A stretch of 5,022 bases of DNA from Bacillota bacterium. GTDB lineage: Bacteria; Bacillota; Clostridia; Clostridiales; Clostridiaceae. Made by a program: the position numbers and the translations under genes. The notes under the pieces were generated by a model. That model did no database searches and was not told the DNA's origin. It saw only the letters and a list, made by a program, of their open reading frames with translations. This document shows positions 1 to 5,022 of this stretch, piece after piece; within the stretch, counting starts at the first letter, position 1, and each line of letters begins with the position of its first letter. Location: positions 1-5,022 of the forward strand of contig JAEZAL010000349.1 in assembly GCA_023427705.1 (NCBI GenBank). The letters run 5' to 3'.

Positions 1-10
1 TACCCCCTTA
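1..10 (-). promoter_or_regulatory. Ribosome-binding-site-like sequence for a gene beyond the left edge
   Basis: On the minus strand the yqeB TAA stop runs straight into GGGGGTA, giving AAGGGGG at the window edge. Such a G-rich block is unusual in this AT-rich DNA and is well placed to serve a next gene starting a few bases outside the window. It suggests the operon continues, perhaps with a further molybdenum hydroxylase gene. Confidence 0.45.
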
Positions 11-814
11 TAAATTTTTAATATTTTTCATTAACAAAAGAGCTTCTAAAACTCCTCCTGCTATATTTCTAGCTTTATCTGATATAGTAGTATAGTTCTC
101 AACTTCTTTTAATCTTGGATCTACATCGCCTATTTTTAATCCTTTATAAACGCATGTCCCTTCTTTAATTAAACCTCTTAATAAACCACTAATAGGTGAT
201 TTCACTTTGCTTTCTCCAACATAAGCTAATACATCACCTTGTTTTACAATATCTCCAATCTTGCTTACATTTTTTATTACTCCATCAGCTTCACTATAAA
301 TTACTCTTTCCTTTGAATAACCTGCAATATCTCCTGGAACTCCTGTATCTGGAATAGCATATCCTTCAAAAATTAATCTTCCTAAATTATGCCCTCTCAT
401 TGTTTCAATAACAACATCTACATCTACACCTGCTTCAAAGCCAGGCCCTAAGGCTATAGTAATTGGTGCCATATCTTTATTTGTTCCTAAATTTTTCTTT
501 GCTAGTATTGCATCTACAACTGCTAACGGTTTAATTTCTTTTATTATTTTTCCTTCTGAATCAATTAGTATTGGAATAAAATCATTTTTATGAGCTTCGT
601 TTATTCCTTCTAAATTATCAACTTTTATACCTTTAATTCCTTCTACTGAAGTTTCCCCATTATAAATAGCATCACTAAAAGCTACATTTCTTCTTATTGC
701 CGTTGGCTTTTCCACTTCTAATACTACTACTTTAAATCCACTTCTATATAATTTTTGAATAGTTCCAGAGGCTATGTCTCCTCCACCTCTTACAACAACA
801 TAATCTAATCTCAT
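8..814 (-). CDS. yqeB: YqeB family selenium-dependent molybdenum hydroxylase accessory protein
   Basis: A complete 268-aa protein ending in TAA. By family knowledge, YqeB is a cytoplasmic accessory protein of selenium-dependent molybdenum hydroxylases; its exact biochemical step is not established. Visible features are an N-terminal glycine-rich nucleotide-binding-like motif RGGGDIASG (residues 9-17), a conserved central block ALGPGFEAGVDVDVVIETMRG (about 121-141, continuing to PDTGVPGDIAGY near 155-166), and a C-terminal part (about 172-230) with the alternating Gly/Val pattern of a biotinyl/lipoyl-like barrel-sandwich fold (GDIVKQGDVLAYVG, then SPISGLLRGLI). No signal peptide or membrane segment is seen. 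The ATG is preceded by GGGAG (821-825) at 6 nt. The gene starts 17 nt after the yqeC stop, so it is the third gene of the selD operon. The family call is firm because selD and yqeC sit next to it; the C-terminal fold assignment is inferred from sequence pattern only. Confidence 0.9.
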   Translation of the reverse strand: MRLDYVVVRGGGDIASGTIQKLYRSGFKVVVLEVEKPTAIRRNVAFSDAIYNGETSVEGIKGIKVDNLEGINEAHKNDFIPILIDSEGKIIKEIKPLAVVDAILAKKNLGTNKDMAPITIALGPGFEAGVDVDVVIETMRGHNLGRLIFEGYAIPDTGVPGDIAGYSKERVIYSEADGVIKNVSKIGDIVKQGDVLAYVGESKVKSPISGLLRGLIKEGTCVYKGLKIGDVDPRLKEVENYTTISDKARNIAGGVLEALLLMKNIKNL

Positions 815-831
815 ATTTCTCTCCCATTTTA

Positions 832-1572
832 TTAAAGCTTAATACACTTTAAATATTTTTCTTTTAAACTTCCATATATTATCTTACTTAAAAGTCTAAC
901 CTTGTTATTCTTATAAATTATTTTCTCAATTAATATTTCTAAAATATCATCTGTAACTAAATCAGCCCTATTAATAAATAGTATCTTTTCTCCTTTTGAA
1001 TTCTTAAAAAGGCCATTTTCGCTAAATATAATTTTTATTAATATATCTAAGTTAACCTTTTCATTAACTTCACATTTAGTTAAATCTATAAATTCTTTAA
1101 GTCTATGAATATTTTCATTATTTATTTCCATACCAAAAGCCTTTAAGCTTAAAACTCCTATTGTTTTTGTAGTCCTATTATAAATAACAGGCTCATGTTC
1201 ATTCCAAGCTTTTAAAGACTTTTTCTTAGAACCATCTGCTTCAATTAGTATACAATTACAACTCTCTTTTAAATCATCTAATTCCTCTGGTTCTATTCCT
1301 AATAATTTATTTTCTTCATTTATGAATTTACCATAAACATAGATTCCCTTATCAGTATTATTTTTTATATATTCAGTTCCATCTTGTTTTAATACTAAAT
1401 ACTGTGCTTCTTTTTCACTTGGTTTATAAATTTTAGTTGTAGTAGTAACTAAAACCTTATTAAAATCTTTAATTTCATTTGCTAATAAAAACATTAATGT
1501 AGTTTTCCCACCTGCACCAACTATTGAAACTATATCTTTATCTTTTAGCTCTAATAATTCATACATCAACAT
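832..1572 (-). CDS. yqeC: YqeC family selenium-dependent hydroxylase accessory protein (P-loop NTPase)
   Basis: A cytoplasmic putative nucleotide-binding protein that accompanies selenium-dependent molybdenum hydroxylases. Residues are numbered from the ATG at 1572 (246 aa). Near the N-terminus is a P-loop-like GAGGKTT (19-25), then TTTTK (43-47), an acidic EADGS followed by lysines (111-118), and NRAD (201-204), which resembles a GTPase NKxD base-recognition motif. Start choice: an in-frame GTG at 1581 directly abuts the selD TAG stop and would give 249 aa, but it lies inside the AGGTGA sequence (1578-1583). The ATG at 1572 sits 5 nt downstream of that AGGTGA, matching the arrangement ahead of selD, so I prefer it. 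Translation is probably coupled to selD, whose stop codon overlaps this ribosome-binding site. The substrate of the NTPase is unknown. The family call is firm; the exact start is moderately sure. Confidence 0.88.
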   Translation of the reverse strand: MLMYELLELKDKDIVSIVGAGGKTTLMFLLANEIKDFNKVLVTTTTKIYKPSEKEAQYLVLKQDGTEYIKNNTDKGIYVYGKFINEENKLLGIEPEELDDLKESCNCILIEADGSKKKSLKAWNEHEPVIYNRTTKTIGVLSLKAFGMEINNENIHRLKEFIDLTKCEVNEKVNLDILIKIIFSENGLFKNSKGEKILFINRADLVTDDILEILIEKIIYKNNKVRLLSKIIYGSLKEKYLKCIKL

Positions 1573-1577
1573 ATCAT

Positions 1578-1583
1578 TCACCT
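1578..1583 (-). promoter_or_regulatory. yqeC ribosome-binding site overlapping the selD stop codon
   Basis: AGGTGA on the minus strand; its AG is the end of the selD TAG stop codon. It lies 5 nt ahead of the ATG at 1572. A GTG inside it (1579-1581) is in frame with yqeC but has no ribosome-binding site of its own. An ATG at 1575-1577 is out of frame and meets TGA within four codons. The overlap implies that ribosomes finishing selD feed yqeC. Confidence 0.6.
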
Positions 1584-2640
1584 AAATTATATTTATAGGT
1601 TTATTATCCTTATTTGCTTCCACTACTCTTCCTATAATTTCTGCTTTAATTTCACTTCTATTATTAATATTATTTAATAATTCTTTTGATTTTTCTTCAC
1701 TTACTGAAATTAATAAACCTCCAGATGTTTGTGGGTCAAATAATGTTAATTTTGTTACATCATCAATATTTCCCATAAAACTTACCCATTTTTCAAAATA
1801 CTTTTCATTTGAATATGCACCACTTGGTAAGCAATATTCTTTTACTAAATCTTTTACTTTCTTCATTACAGGAATTTTTTTGCTATCTATTTCTAAGGCT
1901 ACTCCACTTCCAGCTGCCATTTCATATGCATGTCCAATAAGTCCAAAACCAGTAATATCTGTACAAGAATTTACACCTACTTTTTGCATTTCTTCTGCTC
2001 CAATTTTGTTTAAAGTTGACATAACCTTTGCTGCTTCCTCAAATTCTTCATCGGTAATAAACTCTATTTTTAATGCTGTAGTTAATACTCCAGATCCTAT
2101 AGGCTTTGTTAATATAAGAACATCTCCAACTTTTGCTCCTGAATTAGATATAATTTTATTTGGATTTATTAATCCTGTTACAGAAACTCCATATTTTATT
2201 TCTTCATCAGTAATGGTATGTCCACCTGCAATAGTTGCTCCAGCTTCTCTAATCTTATCAGCTCCACCCTTTAATATTTCTGCTAGTATATCTGCTCCAA
2301 TAGTTGCTGAAAAACATGATAAATTTAAAGCTGTTAAAGGTTTTCCTCCCATGGCATAAACATCACTTAAAGCATTAGCTGCAGCAATTTGCCCATAAGT
2401 ATAAGGATCATTAGCAACTGGAGTAAAGAAATCCACAGTTTGAACTAAAGCTAATTCATCAGAAATTTTATATACTCCTGCATCATCAGATTTGTCAAAA
2501 CCAACTAATAAATTAGGGTCTCTTTCTTCTTCATTAACTTCAATATGTTTTAATACTTTAGCTAAATCCTCTGGAGTAAATTTTCCTGCACAACCACATC
2601 TAGTTGACAATTGCATAAGTTTCTTTTTTGTTTTTTCCAT
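1582..2640 (-). CDS. selD: selenide, water dikinase (selenophosphate synthetase), cysteine form
   Basis: Makes selenophosphate, AMP and phosphate from selenide, ATP and water, supplying activated selenium. The protein has 352 aa, the usual family length, and looks complete. Near the N-terminus is CGCAGK, with C17 and K20 at the positions of the catalytic Cys and Lys in E. coli SelD. C17 is encoded by TGT, not TGA, so this is the cysteine form rather than a selenoprotein. The PurM/AIRS-type ATP-binding core follows: DDAGVYK (52-58), TVDFFTP (68-74, D70), NALSDVYAMGGKP (89-101, D93), AGGHT (138-142), TDITGFGLIGH (227-237, D228) and FDPQTSGG (301-308). These carry the acidic metal ligands expected of the family. 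The start is ATG with AGGTGAT just upstream. It is the first gene of an operon with yqeC and yqeB, which suggests the selenium goes to a molybdenum hydroxylase cofactor; selenocysteine or selenouridine use elsewhere in the genome cannot be excluded. Confidence 0.97.
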   Translation of the reverse strand: MEKTKKKLMQLSTRCGCAGKFTPEDLAKVLKHIEVNEEERDPNLLVGFDKSDDAGVYKISDELALVQTVDFFTPVANDPYTYGQIAAANALSDVYAMGGKPLTALNLSCFSATIGADILAEILKGGADKIREAGATIAGGHTITDEEIKYGVSVTGLINPNKIISNSGAKVGDVLILTKPIGSGVLTTALKIEFITDEEFEEAAKVMSTLNKIGAEEMQKVGVNSCTDITGFGLIGHAYEMAAGSGVALEIDSKKIPVMKKVKDLVKEYCLPSGAYSNEKYFEKWVSFMGNIDDVTKLTLFDPQTSGGLLISVSEEKSKELLNNINNRSEIKAEIIGRVVEANKDNKPINII

Positions 2641-2643
2641 ACT

Positions 2644-2650
2644 ATCACCT
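2644..2650 (-). promoter_or_regulatory. selD ribosome-binding site
   Basis: AGGTGAT on the minus strand, 3 nt before the selD ATG. It matches the 3' part of the Firmicute Shine-Dalgarno consensus (AGGAGGTGAT). The same AGGTGA is reused ahead of yqeC at 1578-1583, which supports both start choices. Confidence 0.7.
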
Positions 2651-2668
2651 AATTTTGTATTACCTTTC

Positions 2669-2695
2669 TATAATTTACTTAATAATTAAATTATA
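2669..2695. repeat. 9-bp inverted repeat overlapping the selD -10 box
   Basis: Perfect arms TATAATTTA (2669-2677) and TAAATTATA (2687-2695) separated by 9 nt. One arm contains the promoter-proximal -10 of selD and the other lies in the early transcribed region. Its position would suit an operator, but both arms are pure A/T in a very AT-rich stretch, so chance is a serious alternative. Confidence 0.35.
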
Positions 2696-2709
2696 CCACT
2701 ATTATAGCA
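2690..2709 (-). promoter_or_regulatory. Probable selD operon promoter, two tandem extended -10 boxes
   Basis: On the minus strand there are two perfect extended -10 elements 11 bp apart: TGC-TATAAT (2701-2709) and TGG-TATAAT (2690-2698). Transcription from the nearer one would start around 2683 and give a leader of roughly 40 nt before selD. No convincing TTGACA-like -35 is present; the bases 16-18 nt upstream belong to the long hairpin element at 2710-2780. Extended -10 promoters can work with a weak -35, so promoter activity is plausible but not shown. Confidence 0.6.
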
Positions 2710-2780
2710 AAGGAGATAGATTTTATATTCCTTGCTCCGTCGCTCGCTCCAAGTCGCCAGAATATAAAATCTATCTCCTT
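2710..2780. repeat. Long perfect hairpin element with GC-rich loop
   Basis: Two arms of 20 bases, 2710-2729 and 2761-2780, are exact reverse complements, and the next inner pair (2730 C with 2760 G) also fits, giving a 21-bp perfect stem. The intervening 29 bases (2731-2759) are about two-thirds G+C, with repeated GCTC/CGCTC motifs, against a strongly AT-rich background. CTTG (2731-2734) and CAAG (2750-2753) can pair inside the loop. No open reading frame or T-tract fits it. It looks like a dispersed palindromic intergenic element of MITE/REP type, or a source of a structured RNA. A second terminator for the sigma operon is less likely, because no clean T-run follows on either strand. Confidence 0.75.
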
Positions 2781-2800
2781 ATTTAACAAGACTGAAGGAA

Positions 2801-2826
2801 ATAATTCCTCTCTAGTTCGGAATTAT
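2801..2826. repeat. Small hairpin beside the long hairpin element
   Basis: Perfect 8-bp arms ATAATTCC (2801-2808) and GGAATTAT (2819-2826) around a 10-nt loop. It lies 20 nt outside the long hairpin and within the region that is duplicated at an offset of 121 bases, so it is probably part of the same element. Confidence 0.5.
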
Positions 2827-2865
2827 GAAAAATTTATTATATAACTCTAATTAATTATCTAACCT

Positions 2866-2947
2866 AACTTCAAGTTGCTAGAATATAACATCTATCTAAC
2901 TTTATAATAAAACTAAAGGTAATAATTATTCAAATTAATTCCAATTA
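2866..2947. repeat. Decayed partial second copy of the hairpin element
   Basis: At an offset of exactly 121 bases this stretch resembles 2745-2826. Counting by hand, 2747-2808 against 2868-2929 gives about 47 of 62 identities without gaps. It includes AGAATATAA, ATCTATCT and ACT-AAGG blocks. After a 1-nt shift, AATTA also aligns (2821 with 2943). The left arm of the long stem is not recognisable here, so this copy cannot form the hairpin. Several differences in the former loop are C to T or G to A, as expected for an old copy drifting toward AT richness. Confidence 0.55.
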
Positions 2948-2950
2948 AAG

Positions 2951-2973
2951 AGAGATGCCATTCAGGCATCTCT
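2951..2973 (-). terminator. Rho-independent terminator of the sigma factor operon
   Basis: On the minus strand AGAGATGCC pairs with GGCATCTCT (9 bp) around a 5-nt TGAAT loop, followed by CTTTAATT. It begins about 20 nt after the stop codon of the DUF4179 gene, the expected place for the end of that transcript. The T-tract is short and broken, so termination may be incomplete, with some read-through toward the selD promoter. Confidence 0.75.
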
Positions 2974-2993
2974 TTATGGAAATTAGCATAATC

Positions 2994-4322
2994 TTACTTG
3001 ATTTTAATCATCTTATCATATAATATTTCGTAATTATCTAGTCTCTCATATATATAATAATTCTTATTTCTATCTAATTTTTTAAATACAAAGGTTTTTT
3101 CAGTATCTAAAACGCCTAAATTTTTCTCATCTTTTTTAAATATTGGATGATAATCATCACTATTAATTGGATTGTAATGATCTATTCCACCATCCCCTTC
3201 AAAACTTAAAGGATATGCAGCATAGTTTCCTGTAGCTCTTACCCTTATTTCTGTGGTATCAAGTACATCTGTAATATCTAAAATTTCAAGAGACCCTTGG
3301 CTACCAAAATCAAATTTACCTTTTTCTAATGGTGTCAATACCCTTCTTCCATCACCACTTGTATCATACTGATATGGAATTAAATATACCTCACCATCTT
3401 TACTTGGAGGATTATGTTGCATAATTGATATCGATTCATCTCTATTTGGACTAATAGTTTTTTCTTGTAAAATACCTTTATTACTATCCCAAATAAAGTA
3501 ATCTCTAAATAAAGCAAATTGTCCTTCAGGATATTTAAAGTTAATAAAGATACCAGTATCATATTCCTTTGCATTTAAAACTTCAATTGTCCTATCTCTA
3601 AATATAATTGTTTTATTTATTTCATAGTCCTTAACAGCTATAGTACTACTATCTAAAGTTAGTGGAATGGGTTCTATATTAATGTCTATATATTCTTGAT
3701 CACTTCGTCCTGTATATAACTTTGTTACTTTAAGATTACCATTAAATACAGTTGGTAATTCTCCTCCATCTATAGCTTTAAACTGTACTGATTGAATAGC
3801 TTGAAAAGTATAATCATCAATAAATTCTCCATAAAATAATCCAGAATTTTCAACAATATTATCCTCTGTAGTAATAGATGTTTCCAAGCTAAAACGTGAA
3901 TCATTTATTATAGGTTTATCACCTATTATATTAAATATTATTGTTAGTTCTATACCATTATAATAAGCCTTCTCAATATTAACCTCATACTCACCCACTT
4001 TTATTTTTGCCATTACTGGAACAGAGTTATCTTCATAATTACCTAAGTCTGAAGATGAAAATATTCGTTCATATACATCTTTTAATATGGGGATTTTTTG
4101 TGCATATGTTGGAAAGTACACCCCCAAAGTTAATATACATATTGTCAATCCTGCTATTAGTCCACTTATCTTTGTACTAAACTTTAAAGACTTATTCCCT
4201 TTGGCTATAGTTTTTCTAACCAATTTTTTTATCTTCTTTTTTTCTATATCATTTAACTGTACTTCTTCGTATTCACTCAAATCTATTTTTACATCATTTA
4301 AATATTCTAATGGATCTTTCAT
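2994..4322 (-). CDS. DUF4179 domain membrane protein, probable anti-sigma factor or signal sensor
   Basis: A complete 442-aa protein. An acidic then lysine-rich N-terminus of about 48 residues should be cytoplasmic. One hydrophobic segment (about 50-72, GLIAGLTICILTLGVYF) is followed by PTYAQKIPILKDVYE, the junction typical of DUF4179 proteins. The remaining 370 or so residues are polar, rich in predicted beta strands and probably extracytoplasmic; the region around 220-340 resembles the DUF5643 type often fused to DUF4179. No catalytic motif or zinc-binding HxxxCxxC anti-sigma motif is visible. The gene starts within the sigma gene stop (ATGA overlap) behind a strong AGGAGG at 7 nt. By family knowledge such proteins are encoded beside small sigma factors. 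I infer that the N-terminus holds the sigma factor and the outer part senses an envelope signal, but neither the signal nor the binding is shown by sequence. Confidence 0.8.
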   Translation of the reverse strand: MKDPLEYLNDVKIDLSEYEEVQLNDIEKKKIKKLVRKTIAKGNKSLKFSTKISGLIAGLTICILTLGVYFPTYAQKIPILKDVYERIFSSSDLGNYEDNSVPVMAKIKVGEYEVNIEKAYYNGIELTIIFNIIGDKPIINDSRFSLETSITTEDNIVENSGLFYGEFIDDYTFQAIQSVQFKAIDGGELPTVFNGNLKVTKLYTGRSDQEYIDINIEPIPLTLDSSTIAVKDYEINKTIIFRDRTIEVLNAKEYDTGIFINFKYPEGQFALFRDYFIWDSNKGILQEKTISPNRDESISIMQHNPPSKDGEVYLIPYQYDTSGDGRRVLTPLEKGKFDFGSQGSLEILDITDVLDTTEIRVRATGNYAAYPLSFEGDGGIDHYNPINSDDYHPIFKKDEKNLGVLDTEKTFVFKKLDRNKNYYIYERLDNYEILYDKMIKIK

Positions 4323-4882
4323 ATTTCTCCCTCCTCAAAGCTATTTCCAAAGATGGATTTTATTTTTTTCTTTCCTCTAGATATCCGATTATAAATTACT
4401 TCTTCTTTAACAGAGTAATTCTCGGCTATATCCCTAACTCTTTCTTCATTTATATAATATCTAATGAAAATCTCCTTATCCTTAGGAGTTAGTGCACTTA
4501 ATAAGGAATCTATTTCTTTTTTAAGTTCCTCTTTTTCTAAAAATCTTTCAATGTTATCATCACACTTAAGTTCTATATCTTCAATATCATCCTTCATTAA
4601 TTCTAAGTTTAAATACTTTCTTTGATATGAAATACATTTATACCTCGAAACTGCTGCTAACCAATTTTTAAATTCACCTTTTGTTTCATCATATTTATCA
4701 ATTCCATTCCAAACAGCTAATAATATATCATTTATGCATTCTTCATGATAATCACTGAGATTATACAAATGTTTATTTACTATAGACTTTATTAATCCAC
4801 CATAAGCATCAACTACATAATCTAAAGCTTTTTCATTTTTCTTATTTAAATACTTTATAAAGTTTTTTTCATCTACACTCAT
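4319..4882 (-). CDS. Sigma-70 family (ECF-like) RNA polymerase sigma factor
   Basis: A small 187-aa sigma factor that would direct RNA polymerase to its own promoter set. It has the two-domain layout of ECF sigmas. Region 2 covers about residues 18-90, with DYHEECINDILLAVWNGIDKY (44-64, the core-binding and -10 helices) and FKNWLAAVSRYKCISYQRK (71-89). An acidic linker (about 96-118) follows, then region 4 at about 120-178, with LLSALTPKDKEIFIRYYI and the helix-turn-helix RVRDIAENYSVKEEVIYNRISRGKKKIK (148-175) for -35 recognition. There is no region 1.1 or 3. The ATG has AAAGGAG at 6 nt. The final codons, for EEGE, also form the ribosome-binding site of the overlapping DUF4179 gene, so the two are co-translated. 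Target genes and the exact ECF subgroup cannot be read from the sequence. Confidence 0.92.
   Translation of the reverse strand: MSVDEKNFIKYLNKKNEKALDYVVDAYGGLIKSIVNKHLYNLSDYHEECINDILLAVWNGIDKYDETKGEFKNWLAAVSRYKCISYQRKYLNLELMKDDIEDIELKCDDNIERFLEKEELKKEIDSLLSALTPKDKEIFIRYYINEERVRDIAENYSVKEEVIYNRISRGKKKIKSIFGNSFEEGEI
4330..4336 (-). promoter_or_regulatory. Ribosome-binding site of the DUF4179 gene inside the sigma gene
   Basis: GAGGAGG on the minus strand, 7 nt ahead of the ATG at 4322. It is the strongest Shine-Dalgarno sequence in the window and lies in the last codons of the sigma gene (Glu-Glu-Gly). With the ATGA stop-start overlap it would keep anti-sigma synthesis at or above that of the sigma factor. 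Confidence 0.75.
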
Positions 4883-4888
4883 AAAATT

Positions 4889-4895
4889 CTCCTTT
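4889..4895 (-). promoter_or_regulatory. Sigma factor gene ribosome-binding site
   Basis: AAAGGAG on the minus strand, 6 nt before the ATG at 4882. It supports that start for the 187-aa sigma factor. A 14-bp palindrome begins one base upstream. Confidence 0.7.
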
Positions 4896-4896
4896 C

Positions 4897-4910
4897 TGTA
4901 AGTCCTTACA
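4897..4910. promoter_or_regulatory. 14-bp palindrome, candidate operator ahead of the sigma gene
   Basis: TGTAAG and CTTACA (minus strand) form perfect 6-bp arms around a 2-nt GA centre, next to the sigma gene's ribosome-binding site and just downstream of the presumed promoter. The tiny centre makes an RNA hairpin weak, so a DNA-binding site for a dimeric regulator is the more natural reading. No regulator gene is present in the window. Confidence 0.4.
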
Positions 4911-5022
4911 CTTATTATTTAGCTTAAACTTTATAATTTCTATCAATTTTTATTAAAATTTATTTTTCTCTATTTCAACTAATGTTACCATACTATAACT
5001 TCCATAAAATGGTATATAATAT
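4911..5022. other. Gene-free right edge with an isolated plus-strand TATAAT
   Basis: About 110 AT-rich bases without a plausible gene. Besides the weak sigma-operon promoter there is a plus-strand TATAAT at 5015-5020, which could be the -10 of a divergent gene beyond the edge. No good -35 lies 16-18 nt upstream. TACCAT (4986-4991) and ATGGTA (5009-5014) form a 6-bp inverted repeat just before it. Confidence 0.3.
4917..4946 (-). promoter_or_regulatory. Weak candidate promoter of the sigma-DUF4179 operon
   Basis: Minus-strand TTGATA (4941-4946) as -35 and CTAAAT (4917-4922) as -10, spaced 18 nt, would start transcription near 4910, at the palindrome. A second poor candidate is TTGAAA (4973-4978) with TAATAA (4950-4955), spaced 17 nt. 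Neither -10 is good. A promoter read by the operon's own sigma factor would not need to match these consensus boxes. Confidence 0.3.

Noticed and set aside
1880..2359. Plus-strand open frame of 159 codons opposite selD
   Set aside because: It lies wholly within a well-conserved selD, has no ribosome-binding site and no recognisable motif; it mirrors the coding pattern of the other strand.
2581..2640. SelD as a selenocysteine protein
   Set aside because: Both cysteines near the catalytic lysine (residues 15 and 17) are TGT codons and there is no in-frame TGA.
2492..2689. Plus-strand open frame of 65 codons across the selD start and promoter
   Set aside because: It overlaps the N-terminal coding part of selD including the catalytic motif and lacks its own start signals.
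2710..2780. tRNA or known riboswitch in the GC-rich stretch
   Set aside because: No cloverleaf, T-loop or anticodon arm can be drawn. The hairpin is upstream of, not within, the presumed selD leader.
2710..2947. CRISPR array
   Set aside because: There are only two copies, one badly decayed, at a 121-base period, and the unit is a long palindrome without spacer structure.
3380..3574. Minus-strand 64-codon frame inside the DUF4179 gene
   Set aside because: It is in another frame of an intact gene with no motif or ribosome-binding site of note.
4087..4492. Two plus-strand frames (97 and 60 codons) opposite the sigma and DUF4179 genes
   Set aside because: Their hydrophobic, Phe/Ser-rich translations are typical of the antisense of Lys/Glu-rich genes. 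They cross the operon junction, which is clearly coding on the other strand.
5015..5020. Firm divergent promoter on the plus strand
   Set aside because: TATAAT alone is common in this base composition and no acceptable -35 stands at the right distance; it is noted only as a weak possibility.

Overview
The window is strongly AT-rich, with clostridial-style ribosome-binding sites (AGGAGG, AGGTGAT) and protein sequences. It most likely comes from a low-GC Firmicute of the Clostridium type; the species cannot be told from the sequence. All five protein genes lie on the minus strand, in two apparent operons separated by a gene-free stretch of about 350 bases that holds repeats.

Left half (8-2640): a three-gene operon transcribed right to left, selD - yqeC - yqeB. 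SelD makes selenophosphate. YqeC and YqeB are the two accessory proteins known from selenium-dependent molybdenum hydroxylase systems. Together they mark the labile selenium-cofactor trait, in which selenium is inserted as a non-selenocysteine ligand into a molybdenum hydroxylase of the xanthine dehydrogenase type. The hydroxylase is not in the window. A strong ribosome-binding-site-like sequence follows the yqeB stop codon at the left edge, so the operon probably continues.

Middle (2641-2993): from right to left this holds a terminator for the right-hand operon (2951-2973), a decayed repeat copy (about 2866-2947), an intact repeat element with a perfect 21-bp stem around a GC-rich loop (2710-2780) plus a small hairpin (2801-2826), and the selD promoter region. 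That promoter region has two extended -10 boxes directly beside the long hairpin.

Right half (2994-4882): a two-gene operon with a small sigma-70-family sigma factor and a single-pass membrane protein of the DUF4179 type. The genes overlap by ATGA. The membrane protein has a short cytoplasmic N-terminus and a large extracytoplasmic part, and is likely the cognate anti-sigma or signal sensor. A 14-bp palindrome lies between the presumed promoter and the sigma gene's ribosome-binding site. No gene is seen between 4883 and the right edge.

The most novel items are the long hairpin element with its decayed neighbour copy, its position against the selD promoter, and the palindrome ahead of the sigma gene. 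The gene families themselves are recognisable.
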